Shown: positions 44,171-61,294, counted from the stretch's first letter. The stretch is DNA of 64,000 nt from Diphasiastrum complanatum (GCA_029204225.1 CM055093.1:19086041-19150040); one strand, 5' to 3'. Made by a program: numbers and translations. The notes: generated by a model not told the origin, from the letters alone.

Positions 44171-46022
44171 TTTCCTTCTTTGTTGAGCTTGTCATAGGTA
44201 TTTGTTTACCTGATATACAAAGGTTAGGGAATGGTCTTGCCTGTGCATGCCCTTTCATGCTCCTTGATTGGAGCTTTTGTCGAATAGTAAGTGGACCTAA
44301 ACATGAGCTACTTCCAAACATAACACTGAAGTTGCAGTTATTGTGCCATTTGCTCTGTGTGGTTAGGCCAAGCCTTCACAAGTTGACCCCCCATATAGCC
44401 TCAATGAATTGTGTTCCACTTCTTGATTCACAGTTCTATTCGGTTGGAACATGGGATACTTGCCATGAGAACCCTTTCAATTTTATCAGCAACTTGTGGG
44501 AACAAGAATCGTTCATGATTGGAAACATTGATGTTTATTGTTGGAAAAGTTGTGGCTGATTGAAATGTAGATCTTAATGAGTTTTTTAAATTGTTGGGGG
44601 TTGTGGATGGAAGGAGGCTTGGGTAGTGGCACTTATATGCATTATGGGCTTCCGGTTGAGCCAATTCAGCTGGGCCCAATCGTGACTTGTCACATGGCAA
44701 GGGCATGATGACTGAACTGTTACCAAATTGTTTCTGATCAACTCAAAATTTGCCACATGTGCCAGCTATGGCGTGCTTTTTGCAAGGGATAATTGTTTCC
44801 CCACTTGCACATGTGAGATATTTGAGCAGCATATTGCCAACAGTGACTGCGGTGGCAGTTGCGGGCCCACCCTAATCCAAGGGTAGTGGAACCTGGAGGC
44901 TTGGTGGATGACCATGCACCAAGCTATTATCTTCTCCGTATATATCATGCCTAGTTGTCACATTTGAGCTGTTGCATCAAAGGCCTCTTGCCCATCTGTG
45001 CCCAGTTGCATAGGAGCATAACTACATGACATATATTCCTAGAGGATCACTTGCTTATTGATTTTTTTAAGGCGTCTACCATGTGGTGTATTTGCATTGA
45101 CAGTCTTACCTTGAATCTTTTCACGCAGCATTATGAAGAATATAGGTCTTGTGACAAAGGTTGCTGCAAACTAGAATCCTAGTGAAATCTATTTCAGAAC
45201 TATTAGATCTTGTGAGCCTCGTAAACTAAGTGGAGATTCTCCATGGATCTCAGTATCTCTGTTAGCAAGTTCTTCTCATATTTAATATTCAGTCAATGGC
45301 ATCAACTTGTCACCAAAGCAGTCGAAGTGTAAATACAAAATTTTACAACTGTTCATCTAGATTGCATAATATACTATATCGATGTTTATGCTAGAATTAA
45401 TATCTAGTGGATGTTTCTTTCTTATGATATACAACACTTTATATCAACTTTTTGGCTTTGATATCCACACTCAAAATTTGTGTCTACATAAGATACTTTA
45501 AGTTGTCTTCTTGTGGAACTATTCTTTGAACACACACTTCACGTGCAAATTCTTTTTTCATGCATTTTGCCCATTGCATGCTTGCACCAACAAAAAAAGA
45601 ATGTGGTCATTATTATGTGGCTTATCTTATTCATTAGCAAAATTACAATTAATGTGTTAAAATGGACAAAAACACAACGTTCCATGTTGATGACGTGAAA
45701 GAATTGCAATCAATTGTGAGATTTATTAATTCTCATTGCAGATCATGCTAAACATGCAATTACATTAAGAAAATCATTACATTGAAATCATGTTTAGTGA
45801 GCATGAGACCTAGCATCAATAATAATAAAGCTTATATTCAAGGTATAAGTCCAAAAACTTTCAATGGCAAAGGAGTCCATCGATCCGAAAGATCTATAAG
45901 TTCTTATGTATAGCCAATCTAAAATTTATCTAGTCCTAATTGCTAATTAACTACTAGTTAGTCCATGTTGAAGGGCTCTTTTAAAGTTCTAAAACTCTCT
46001 TTGGGACTTTTTACCAGTATTA
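44171..46022. other. 3' flank of PSF3, no further gene seen
   Basis: The first few hundred bases are probably the PSF3 3' untranslated region. The open frame at 44101-44559 only overlaps exon 6 out of frame. No recognisable domain or element end was found up to the copia fragment. Confidence 0.45.
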
Positions 46023-46653
46023 ATGACTAATTGTTATGATGTGAAAGCTTTGAAATGTATTTTCTTTTGGTATGATGATTGTGTAAATGGCTATAGGTGC
46101 TATGATCCTTTGGAAAGGAAAAAGCACATCAATCTAGATGTTATCTTTTATGAATCGAAGGTGTACAAGGATGAGAATGTTGAGAAGTTGGACACATCAA
46201 GTGGCAAAGATGGCATAGTGAGAGTTCCTCTTGATGATGGACCATTTGTTGATATTCTCGACGATGGACAAAGGGATACACCCCATGATACCATCACTCA
46301 ACTTCGGTAGACAGATTGGAGAGGTAGGAATAAATCGTTTGGTGCAAAGAGAATCAAAGTTGCAGGTGAGAAATCCAAGGATAAGGATGTACCATGGGAT
46401 ATATTGTCACCAGGAAGCAGATCACCTAATAGGAAGCTCCCCAAGTGGTTTGAGATTTTGATAGAGAGTTGCGACATGACTTTTCTAAATCATCCATCTA
46501 GGAAGAGCTACGAAGATCGACAAGAGAGAAGACGCAATGAAGCAAAGGAGGATGACATTTGGGTCAAAGCCATGGAGGAAGAGATGGAGTCAATTGCCAA
46601 GCATGGCACATGGGACTTGGTGGAACCACATGTTGGCAAGAAACCCATTGGAT
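46023..46653 (+). pseudogene. copia integrase C-terminal region and linker
   Basis: CIFFWYDDCVNGYRCYDPLERK and a degenerate form of the SRDVxFxE motif (NLDVIFYES) identify the copia integrase tail. Two frame changes follow, then AMEEEMESIAKHGTWDLVEPHVGKKPIG leads into RT, where it is cut by the insertion at 46654. Confidence 0.75.
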
Positions 46654-46871
46654 ACCCTGATTTACTTGAAAATTTTACGTTAATAACTCATCGTTAACAA
46701 ATGTTAATTAATGTTAACAACAATTAGATCTCAAAAAAATTTAAAACAAAAATTGCCAAAGTTCTTTAGAGTTCTAAGTACATTTATATCTTAATATTGA
46801 CTATGACTTTTCTTTCTCTATGAGATTTTGATATTTACGTAATTACTTGAATTTGAAATCCTTGATTGGAT
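46654..46871. mobile_element. AT-rich 218-bp insertion in copia RT (MITE-like)
   Basis: RT coding stops at KKPIG and resumes at DVKWVYRT. ATTGGAT occurs at both edges (46647-46653 and 46865-46871), as a 7-bp target duplication would. The insert contains palindromes around TTAATTAA (GTTAACAAATGTTAATTAAT) and weakly inverted ends (ATTTACTTGAA near the start, TTACTTGAATTTGAAAT near the end). This points to a small non-autonomous DNA transposon, class undetermined. Confidence 0.5.
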
Positions 46872-48250
46872 GTAAAATGGGTATACAGGACTATGTACCA
46901 TGCAAATGGGAGTATAGCAAAGCACCAGGCAAGACTGGTGATCAAAGGTTACGCACAAAATAAAGATATCGATTACGAGGAGACCTTTGCACCAGTGTGT
47001 AAGTGGAATACTCTACGTTTACTTGTTGCTTTAGCTTCACATTTTGGTTGGCCTTTACATCAGATGGATGTGAAATCTGCTTTTCTTAAGGGTGAGTCAG
47101 AAGAAGCAGTCTTTATGGACCAACTTGAAGGCTTTGTAATGAAAGGACATGAGCATAAGGTCTGTTGCTTGAAGAAAGCGCTTTATGGTCTCAAACAGGC
47201 ACCACATGCGTGTTATAGCAAGATTGATGCCTACTTTCGTTCGAAGGGGATGGTGAGAACACATTCTGACCCTAATCTTTATGTCCTATGCTTTGATGGT
47301 ATGATTGCTTTGGTTGTTCTCTATGCTGACGATCTGATTATTACGGGAAATAATAAAAAAATAATCGATATGATCAAGAAGGGTCTCATGGATCAATTCG
47401 AGATGACAGATCTCAACCTGATGCATTATTGTCTTGGAGTGGAGGTGTGGCAAAAAGGACATGAGGTGGGACTAACAGAGGCCAAGTATGTCAGAGAATT
47501 GTTGCACAAGTTCAGGCTATATGATTAAAAGCCAGTGAACACTCCTATTGAGCCAGATAAAAAGCTTTCCAAGCTTGATGAGTCATAGCCATTTGATGCT
47601 ACGTTATATAGGCAACTAGTAAGGAGCTTGATTCACCTTACCACGACTAGGCTAGATATATGCTATGTTGTTGGTATTGTAAGTCACTTTATGGTAGCAC
47701 CTACTGGAATGCATTGAAGACAACCAAACGCATTTTGCGATATGTCAAAGGCACTTCCGATTATGGCATGGTGTACAGGAAGCAAGAAAGTTCACCTGAG
47801 TTGTGTGGCTATCTGGATGTAGATTGGTCATGGTCGTAGATCCACCACAGGGTGGTATGTATTTCAGTTTTGTGGCAGTTGCTTTTCATGGTCTAGTAAG
47901 AAGCAAAGTATAGTTGCTTTATCCACAACAACAGCAAAGTATAAGGCAAATTGTAACGCAGCATAGAAAGCCATTTGGTTGAGGCAAATCTTGGATGAGA
48001 TGGACATGAAGCAAGAAAAACCACAACTATACATGGTGACAGTCAGAGTGGCATTCAGCTGGCAAAGAATCTGATGTTTCACGCAAAAACCAAGCACATC
48101 AAAATTCATTATCACTTTATACGTGAAAGGCTGTTGAGTAAATAGATAAATGCTATTCATTGTAGCACAGATGAGCAACTAGCTGATATTTTCACTAAGC
48201 CACTCATTAGAGAAAAGTTTGATAAGTTTAGGTCAAACCTTTTTGTACTT
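46872..48250 (+). pseudogene. copia reverse transcriptase and RNase H, broken
   Basis: From 46866 to 47528 the frame is open: VKWVYRTMYHANGSIAKHQA, DYEETFAPVCKWNT, QMDVKSAFLKGE, YGLKQAPHACY, and the catalytic motif as YADD (LYADDLIITG), a known alternative to YVDD. After the TAA at 47528 the connection and RNase H domains are readable only across several stops and frameshifts (for example FSWSSKKQS and the KHIKIHYHF region). Confidence 0.82.
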
Positions 48251-48806
48251 AAAGTTTGTTGACTTTGATGCTATGTATATGAGAGAATGAAAAAGTAGAT
48301 TCTACTTTTAGGGAGAGAGTTAGAAGAAAAGTAGAATTATTGAGTTACTGTACTGTGGGTCCGGTTAGTGGATTAGGACTAGTTGGCCTCGCCACGAGGC
48401 ATGTTGACGAGACACGCGTCCCGTCAATGACAACCTGGGCCATGCATGGGTTGCCAAAGAAGAAACTATATGTACAGTGTTTTTGATTTTGAGAAATACA
48501 ATTGCTATGTGAGCTCGGTGTGGGAGAGTGCTTTGTGTGTTACTGTGTGTGATAATATGTGATCCTGTTTTAAGCAGATTTTACGACCATTATAAGTTGA
48601 AAAGGATTAGTGAAAGACAAGTTCAAGTGTACAAAAAACAAGCCTTGCATCACATCCATGACTGACTTCGTATTGCAGATTGTTAGGATCTTTATTATGT
48701 TCAATGCTATATCCATAGTGAAAAAAAGTTTTCTTAAGTCGAATGTAGACCATAAAAAGACAAATTTTTAAAAATTGGCCAATTATGAAACTTAAACATT
48801 ACATGT

Positions 48807-49760
48807 TCAAATTAACAACAAACCCAAACTTCTTGTGTAGAGGACCAGCAATACTTTAATAATAAAATAAAACACATGATGACATAAACAGTTCTTTCCT
48901 AAAGAATTCTTAGCAAAAAACTTCTCTCCTCTTAAAATTCTTAAGACAATACGAATATGTTTTATATGCTCATTCAGTATTCTATTGTAAACCAAAATGT
49001 CATCTAGATATGCTACTACAAATTTTAAAAAAAAGGAACAAACGAGATCAATCATCATTTGTTGGAAAGTAGCCAAAGTGTTTGTCAAATCAAAATGATC
49101 AAAAACTTATAATAGCCAAATCGTGTTCTACAACCAGTTTGGATACATCATTCAAATGTATTCGTATTTGATGATATCTTGTTCAAAAATCGAATTTCGT
49201 AAATAATTTTGTTCCACTCAATGAGATCATCCATCCTAGGAAGTGAGTATTTGTTTTTAGTGGTATCTTTATTTAAGCCTTTGTAATCGACACATAACCG
49301 AAATTCCCATCTTTTTCATCTTTGATAAGAATGGGCGCTCCCCAAGGTGAATTTTTAGGCCTAATGTGTTCCATTATAAGGTACTCCTTGATTTTTTCGA
49401 TCCTATGGTCCACAGACCGAGTAGTCGTAAACCATATGGAATTCGTTTAAGAAAAACATTAATAAATACTTGTTTTAAATCTTGCATTAATTGTTGCTCT
49501 TGATGGGTTTTTTTTTGTTACAACTATAAAACACATTCACATCATGATAATTTGCAATATCACAATGCAATGTAGATTTTAAAACAAGATAAAACAATTC
49601 ATAATTGGAATCATTAATTTTTTCTATTACTTTTGCCAAAGAAAGACCATTTGGCCATGTCCCCACTTACGTGAGGCCACCACAGTACTATCGTAAGCTT
49701 TATCTACTTGGATCGCATTCTCAAGGGTGTGGAGGACATTGCACTTACACTCATTTTGAT
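48807..49760 (-). pseudogene. Antisense Ty3/gypsy relic (gag scrap and RT)
   Basis: The minus-strand frame at 49088-48807 carries TFQQMMIDLV and VVAYLDDILVYNR, the gypsy RT palm with YLDD. Upstream (49090-49480) degraded RT is readable in pieces. At about 49745-49690 a segment like LENAIQVDKAYD recalls the gag motif [13 protein letters not shown] of the intronic chromovirus. Gag and RT are brought together by deletion. Many stops. Confidence 0.7.
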
Positions 49761-53690
<3,930 letters not shown>

Positions 53691-53699
53691 AGAGTCTAC

Positions 53700-54123
53700 A
53701 ATAGTTTGGATTTCTCCAAATCAATTAGATCAAAGTGAGGAATACAATGAGACTATAGATCCATGAGCTAACACAATGCCACCTCTTAATCCTATTGGAC
53801 CATCGATCCATTCACCTCTAAATTCTATTGGACCATTTCCAAGCATATCTCAAATTCTATTGGACCACTCATGGTTCTACCTCTAAATCTTATTGGACCT
53901 CTAAAAAGCTTAATCAAACCAAAGCATTATACTTGTCTACTATCCATTTAGCTCGAGTTCTACCTCCTACTCTATTTTGGCTCAATAGTGGCATTACATG
54001 TGGAATTTAATAATTTGCCATCTATGCCAAATGTGACCCTATCATCTTCCTACACCAAGATGCTTGTCATGAAAATTGTAAGACCCCTATATCTAACATA
54101 GCTAATCTTTTTCCATTTTTACA
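53700..54123 (-). repeat. Truncated copia LTR with phased CCAAT array, inverted copy
   Basis: The minus-strand sequence from 54123 (TGTAAAAATGG) down to about 53700 matches the LTR starting at 61295, including GTTAGATATAGGGGTCTTA and the tandem GGTCCAATAG units. CCAAT (ATTGG on plus) occurs at 53794, 53827, 53859 and 53892, spaced 33, 32 and 33 bp. Its second half and internal region are absent. Confidence 0.82.
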
Positions 54124-54967
<844 letters not shown>

Positions 54968-55247
54968 CTAGAAAATATCAAAATTTACAGAGTGCATTGT
55001 GTTGTCATGGAATGTTATAATTAGAAATTCAAGGCCTACCCTAGATGTGATAGCTAAATGAGGGTTATAAGAGAACAACATAAGCACTTCTTCTTTTAAA
55101 TTGACTACCTATGATTGCATATAAGAAGAAAGACAAGTTAGAGCAAATAAACTTTGTCAATTTGTTATCAATTTCATCTTTGTGTAAGTTAAAAATGAAG
55201 AGATTACACAAATGAAGGTATTGAAGTCAGGCTTTTACTATTAACTT

Positions 55248-55385
<138 letters not shown>

Positions 55386-55566
55386 GATGAGGGGAACTTT
55401 TTACTTCTTTTGGATAGCCAATTAGATTCAAACAACTATTCTAAAATTTGGACTTGAAAATGGAAGAAAACAAAGTCAAAGTACTAATGAGAAAATAGTT
55501 TAATTTAAGACACTGATGTTTCCATTCTTTTTGCGCTAACAAAACCTTAGACTATATTTTCTATAT

Positions 55567-55782
55567 TCAAAGACTTTTCAATTGGCTTTCTCTATCTTGA
55601 ATGGAGTTGAAATTTGTAGATGTTGACCTTGTTGGTACCAAACTGAGCCCGCAACACCTTGCACACTTGTGGATCAGTTGGTCCACATAATTCTCAACTG
55701 CTTCTACAGAATTAGTGTCTCCTTTCTTATTGCAAACTTCACAGACACGGAATGGCCCTGAAGCTAGCTCATGCACTATTGC
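55567..55782 (-). other. Candidate orphan terminal exon with paired CxxC motifs
   Basis: On the minus strand, the tract CCTTTTGTTTTTTGACAG is a good splice acceptor at 55783. It is followed by an open frame to the TGA at 55567: VHELASGPFRVCEVCNKKG..., HKCARCCG, then a polar tail. The two cysteine pairs (CEVC and CARC) could bind zinc. I do not recognise the family, and no matching upstream exon was found between here and 56932. It may be the last exon of a decayed or captured gene, or chance. Confidence 0.25.
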
Positions 55783-56932
55783 CTGTCAAAAAACAAAAGG
55801 AACATGTGTGGTATAAAAACCATTGCTCAAGATCAAATTTAAACTAAAAGCAAATTTGATATAAGGAAATATGTCCTATTCATGTACATGAATGTGTGCA
55901 TTTTCAAACTAGAAAATAATTATGAAAGAGATAAAGCTTATGAAAATTGGTGGTTGACTCAACACATAAACAAATATTCCATGTCATGAGTTGTTTTTTT
56001 ATTGTTAAGAGTCAAAATGTCTAAATCAAGATATTGTCACTCAAAATGGAGAAAGTAAAAGCCTTGCAATCACGAAGTTTATTACTCTCAACAAAAGTAT
56101 ATACGGCAATAACTTTTGGAGTAAAAATTAAAAAACAAAGAGAGTTAGACTACGATAACATCTCAAACTTGTGGTTTGAAATTGAGGCTTACATGATAAT
56201 GAGCAAACTCCCTTATAGATCTCATAGAAATCTGTAGCATTTGTGCGAGTGAAAGTTAGAAGCTCAACGACAGTCATATCAAAATTTTGTAGAATGAGAT
56301 CCAAAATAGCTCCCAATGAACCTGCACATTTTTGCATCAAATTTATTGAGGATGCCACAAAATTCACAAACATCATGTCCTTATTCAAGAGCATGTTAAA
56401 TTTAAATTCATACTCCATGTACTCACATCTAATTTCACAAAGAAACATGATATAGTTATATAAAAACTTGTCGATACTTTTTTCATATTGTTATAATGTG
56501 GAAGATTGTGTTTACATATTCATGAAAATTTAGCTCTGAGGAAGCTTTAAGATAAGATTTATCAACATAAAGTATAACTAGCTAGTAGAGAGAGAAAAGT
56601 TTGCAGGCACAATTGTCTAACTATAGCTAGTTGATGGTGAGGATAATTGTGGGTTCTACAAGAACGGTTGCATATCTAGAGGATTGTATAATTTGTACCA
56701 AGATTTATGAGAATATCAATGTTTATCACCAAAATCTTAAAATCAACTTGCAGAATTTAGGTTGCTTTGAGAAAAAATAAATCAAAACTAAATGTAGATA
56801 GAGAATATCTTTAAAGAGAACATCCTCAATTGTCTTAATGTTACAACAACAACAACATGAAGATAACTGAGAACATTTGCATGGTGAAGAAGTAGCTAGA
56901 AATTTTTAACAATGACCTAATACTTTCTTATT
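55783..56932. other. No recognisable gene
   Basis: AT-rich. Overlapping frames on both strands at 56034-56455 show no known motif. Confidence 0.4.
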
Positions 56933-56989
56933 GTGAACCACGCTACAAAAATGGCCCCAAATATGCCAAGTGAAGGCATGAATGTGAAT

Positions 56990-57823
56990 CAAATGACTAC
57001 AATAAGAATGTTGCTACACAAACATAGCCGACGTTACACGTCTGTAGAGTTCACTGACCTTCAGCAGAAGAGTCTTTGCTTTTGTTGTAAGAGTTCTGAC
57101 CAATTTGCCCGTGATTGCCGTCAGCTTCTCTCTACTACTACTGATGTTTTTTACCATGAGGGCACTACAGATGATTCTGATATCTACATTCATATTTTTG
57201 ATGAGCCTGATCTATACTCTAAGCCTTCCACTGATTTACTTCCTGCTACTTGCCATGCTCAGCTTGCCTATGCTACTTGGACAGGGTGTCCTAGTCCTCG
57301 TTCCATTCGGTTACGTGTACGTATTACAAATCGTGAGTATATTGCTTTAGTTGATACTGGCAACACTCATTCTTTTATTAGCAGTTATATCACTAGTCGG
57401 ATCCATGCTTCACCTGTTCTTGCTTCACAGCTTCTCACATTTGAGGTTGCCAGTTTCCATTCTTTTCCTAGTTCTCAGATGTTTCAGCGTTTACCATACC
57501 GCATTGGAGATTTTTCTGGACAAGCATATCTTTACATTATTCCTATCGAGCGTTATGATCTTATCCTTGATGCTAATTGGTTTGCATCTCTTGGAGCCGT
57601 TACACTGGACTTGATACAACAGACATTGACATTTGTACATGATGCAGTTACACACTCACTTGTTGGCATTGATTCTCAGGGAGACTTCCAGTTGATTACT
57701 GGAAAAAAGTTTATTTGTAGTCTGCCGAAGGCTCATTGTGCAGTCTTATTATGTGTTCAGCGGGCAGTACCAGTTCCTCCAGTTCCTTCTCCAGCAGCTG
57801 TTCCTACTCCAGGTGATCTCTGA
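56990..57823 (+). pseudogene. gypsy gag end and aspartic protease
   Basis: The frame holds a degenerate zinc knuckle CFCCKSSDQFARDC, in which the zinc-binding His is Gln, followed by an acidic linker and protease ALVDTGNTHSFIS with the DTG catalytic motif and YDLILDANWF as the second motif (usually D-x-I-L-G-x-x-W). It ends with a proline-rich stretch and a stop at 57823. No gag start was found, so the N-terminal part is lost. Confidence 0.82.
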
Positions 57824-57885
57824 CTTATTACATCAGTATGCTTTTGTCTTTTCAGAACTAACGGACGCTACCACCATTACGTGAC

Positions 57886-59085
57886 GTGAACCATCATATT
57901 GATTTGCATCGTGGTTCTGCTCCTCCTTCCCGTACCCCTTATCGTATGTCTCAATTTGAGCTTGATGAGCTTGAGCTCCATATTAGTGCCTTGTTAGATC
58001 AGGGTCTCATTGTTCCTAGTCACAGCCCTTTTGGTGCCCCTATTCTCCTTGTTAGTAAGAAAGATGGTACTAAACGTCTTTGTATTGATTACCGTGCTTT
58101 AAATAAGTTGACTATTTGTAATCAGTACCCTATTCCACACATGGATGACCTCTTTGACCAGCTCGGTACCTCTAAAATCTTTTCCAAGATAGACCTTCAT
58201 TCTGGATATTACCAATTCAGGATGCACCCTTCTGATGAACATAAGACTGTTTTTCGTACTCATCTTGGTTTATACGAATTTCGTGTGCTTCCTTTTGGTG
58301 TTACTAATGGCCCTCCTACGTTCCAGAATGTGATGAATAACGTCATGCGTCCGCTTCTTGGTCATTGTGTCTTGGTTTATTTTGATGATATTCTTATTTT
58401 TAGTCAGTCTCTTGCTGAGAATATTTCCCATCTTTCATCTGTATTTCAGTTACTTGTACATCACCAGTTATTTGCTAAGTTGTCTAAATGTTCTTTTGTT
58501 GTTTCTGAAATCGAGTTTCTTGGTTTTCTTGTTTGTAGTGGACACATTCGTCTGGACCCTCATAAGGTTCAAGCCATCCAGGATTGGCCTATACCAGCTG
58601 ATATTCATCATGTTCATATGTTCCTTGGGTTAGCCACTCACCTTCGTCGTCTAGTTCCTCATTTTGCCACTATTGCAGCTCCTCTTCATGCACTTTTGAA
58701 GAAGTCTAGTACTTTTCTTTGGACTTCTGATTGTCAGTCAGCATTTGATACTCTTCCTCGTGCTGTTGTTGATGCTGCCATTATGTGTTTATCACAATTT
58801 GATCAGAAGTTTCTTGTTGAGACTGATGCTAGTAATGTTGGTTTGGGTGCTTTACTTCGCCAGTCACAATGTATTATTGCTTATGAGTCGCATCTTTGCT
58901 CTTATGAGCAACATTATTCTGTGCATGAGAAAGAGCTTCTTGCTATTATCTATGCTCTTAAGAAGTGGCGTCATTATCTGTATCGAGTTCCATTTCACAT
59001 TATTACTGATCACCAATCTTTATGTTATCTGTTTTCTCAATGTGACCTTAGTGATCATCAATTTTGTTGGTTGCAATTTTTATAG
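57886..59085 (+). pseudogene. gypsy reverse transcriptase and RNase H
   Basis: 399 codons are open: the RT entry (SPFGAPILLVSKKDGTKRLC), FSKIDLHSGYYQFR, the catalytic YFDD at 58378-58389 in place of YLDD, the connection LGFLVCSGHIRLDPHKV, and RNase H (LVETDASNVGLGALL, YSVHEKELLAIIYALKKWRH, TDHQSLCYL). TAG at 59083-59085 ends it, while coding similarity continues downstream (TATDALSHLPAL at about 59135). Confidence 0.87.
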
Positions 59086-59344
59086 TCTTTTAGTTTTTCC
59101 ATATTGTATCGTCTTGGTCGTGCTAACACTGCTACTGATGCATTATCTCATCTTCCAGCTTTGTTGAATACACTCGTTTCTACTATTCCTCCATAGTTTG
59201 ATGATCTACCTGCAACATACCTTACATGTTCTGATTTTTGTGATGTTTATAGTTCTGCCCCACCTGTTTTGTCCCGTCCTCATCAAGTTTACTCCATTGT
59301 TGACAACCGTCTTTATCGTTATGATTATCTTTGTATTCCTAGTT

Positions 59345-59507
59345 TACTTTACATTGGCTCTTACAGAAATAGAAGATGTTATGCGCAACATAAGACTCGG
59401 ACGAGAGAAAGCAAGGTTCCTATGTTGAGCATAGCCAATAGTTGCAAAATAGAAGAACTTCTTCTACTTACCATTGAAGATACTTCTTTTTTTTTTGGCT
59501 TATCTAC
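59345..59507. other. Foreign segment interrupting gypsy integrase start
   Basis: Pol reads RLYRYDYLCIPS up to about 59343 and resumes at about 59508 with LFSDAHSSPIGGHFGFQKSY. In related elements these are separated by only a few residues. The intervening roughly 165 bp contain a run of T (59488-59498) and no recognisable domain. It may be a small insertion; no clear target duplication was found. Confidence 0.45.
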
Positions 59508-60800
59508 GGTATCCGTTCCCAATTGTTTTCGGATGCTCATTCCTCTCCTATTGGGGGTCACTTTGGTTTTCAGAAGTCTTATGCTTGTCTCAAAGACCAT
59601 TTTTATTGGCCCTCTCTTCGATATGAGCTTGTTGTACTTATTCATGCATGCCCTTTTTGTCTTTGTAATAAGTACTCCCGTGCTACATCTGCTGGTTTGC
59701 TCCAGAGTTGGCCTATTCCTCATCGCCAGTGGAGTGATATATCTATGGACTTTATCCTTGGCCTTCCCCATACCCAGTGTGGCAACGATTCATGTATGGT
59801 AGGAGTTGACGAGTTCTCGAAACAGGCACATTTTATGCCAGTTTGCAGTACTATCACAGTAGAGCAGTGTGCACATTTGTTCCTATCAGAGAATTTTCGC
59901 CTGCATGGATTTCCTCGTACTATCCTTTCTGATCGGGATAGTAAGTTTACATCTATATTGTGGACAAAGCTTATGCATATATTGGATGTATAGCCTTTTA
60001 TGGATTCTGGTTATCATTCTACTTCTAATGGGCAGTCTGAGGTCCTTAACAAGATTCTTAAGGATTATTTACGCCATTTTGTTACTCCTTCAGGGAAGGA
60101 TTGGAATTAGCATTTATGTTTAGCAGAGTATAGGTATAATAGCTCTGTTGGTACCAGCACATGCGTCTCACCATTTTTATTATCTCATGGCTATGCACCT
60201 CTTTTACCTAGCATTCCTCTCCCTCCTGAGGATACACCTGTCACACTTGCATCTTTTCTATCAAGTGCTTGAGAGCCTATTACCTGGGCTAGTTCTCATT
60301 TACAACATGTTCAGCAGCGTTATCAGACCTTAATTGATCGTCACCGCTGCCATGTTGAGTTTCAACTTGGAGATATGGTTTATCTACGCCTACGGTTTGC
60401 ACGTTATCATTTTGTCCAGGGCCATGCTTCTACTGAGAAGCTTGAACCACATTATTATGGGCCTTCTCACATTTTGGAGGTTCTTAGTCCAGTTACATCA
60501 CTTACAGCTTCCTGCTTCCACACATGCCTGTGATGTATTCCATGTCAGTTTATTACGTGCTTCTATTGAGGATGATGCTCCTTGTGATGTTGAGTTTTCT
60601 ACTGCTCCAGAGTTAATTCCATTTTTACCTGCTGCTATATTACAAGCTCGTCTATACCATAGTCGACGCCGTCGACAGATTCAATTTTTGGTCTAGTGGG
60701 ATGGTCATCCTATTGAGGAGGCCACATGGGTGTCTTTTATCATACACCATCACTTGCGGATCAGGCTCGTGCTCTTGCTGCACTTGTTGATTCCTCTATA
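59508..60800 (+). pseudogene. gypsy integrase with chromodomain-like end, broken
   Basis: Zinc domain (HSSPIGGHFGFQKS ... CPFCLCNKYSR), core with QWSDISMDFILGLP and TILSDRDSKFTS for two Asp, then TAG near 59993. After it, NGQSEVLNKILKDYLRHF supplies the Glu. The tail VFHVSLLRAS and a segment like IQFLVxWDGHPIEEATW (with an in-frame TAG at 60694-60696) recall the chromodomain. At least three stops and two frameshifts. Confidence 0.8.
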
Positions 60801-61294
60801 TCAAATGTTGTTCTAGTTGTTGATGCATCGGGGCTTGCTGCTACTTGATCCAGTTTCTTTTCGGCAGTTGAGTCTTTTTCTTTTGTGCCAGGGAGAGTTA
60901 TGATTAGGCTCATTACATTCGCCGAGTCCATTCACATTTACTTTACTTTATGTATAAGCAGGCCTTGGGCCCTTTTTTATTCATTAGTGACACTTAGACT
61001 ATATGGTTGGCCTTTGGCCTTATTATTCATTATTAGGCCATTTGGACATATTACTGGAGAGTGGGGGCCTTCTTGGAGGGCGCACTATTTTCCCTCCCAG
61101 TTGGGCCCTAGCCACTGGAAGCTTCCTTTTAGGGCTTCCTCTTGGCTATAAGTAAGAAAACTGTGTCATTTGTTATTCAGTTGATGATATTGATCTCTCT
61201 CTTTAGCCTCCTTAATCCCTCTCTTTCCTGCTTCCTAGGGTTAAGTCTTGCTTATGTGCTGCTTTCATAGCTTAAGTCTTGCTTATGTGATGCT
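60801..61294. other. Non-coding, possible gypsy 3' LTR
   Basis: Lies after the gypsy chromodomain. A purine stretch CCAGGGAGAG near 60890 and a TATA-like CTATAAGTA near 61148 would suit a 3' LTR. A short direct duplication (TTAAGTCTTGCTTATGTG) is at 61243 and 61273. No gene. Confidence 0.4.

Larger units (their letters stand above)
46023..48262 (+). mobile_element. Decayed copia element fragment (integrase end, RT, RNase H)
   Basis: The fragment starts in the integrase C-terminal region (KALKCIFFWYDD ... GYRCYDPLERKKH) and runs through the linker, RT and RNase H to DIFTKPLIREKFDKF at about 48185-48230, where coding similarity ends. A purine tract (TTTTAGGGAGAGAG) at about 48306-48319 and the following TTAGAAGAAAAG may mark a 3' LTR, but no second LTR is present to confirm this. 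An AT-rich insertion interrupts the RT start. Confidence 0.8.
56933..60800 (+). mobile_element. Ty3/gypsy (chromovirus) element, decayed, LTRs not identified
   Basis: The coding order is gag zinc knuckle, protease, RT, RNase H, integrase and a chromodomain-like end, all on the plus strand. Codon texture is T-rich and differs from the intronic chromovirus, so it is a separate family (YFDD in RT, DTGNTHSF in protease). Stops and frameshifts occur in every module, and a segment of about 170 bp interrupts the integrase start. No LTR pair was found. 60890-61294 could be its 3' LTR (TATA-like CTATAAGTA near 61148), but nothing in the window confirms this. Confidence 0.85.

Noticed and set aside
44101-44559. 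152-aa open frame overlapping the last PSF3 exon
   Set aside because: It reads exon 6 in the wrong frame and has no recognisable domain. The spliced PSF3 frame ends at 44170.
57105-60333. Several leucine- and isoleucine-rich frames resembling membrane proteins (57105-57614, 58358-58633, 58745-59167, 60334-60696)
   Set aside because: They are shifted-frame readings of T-rich gypsy pol. The true frame carries RT, RNase H and integrase motifs.
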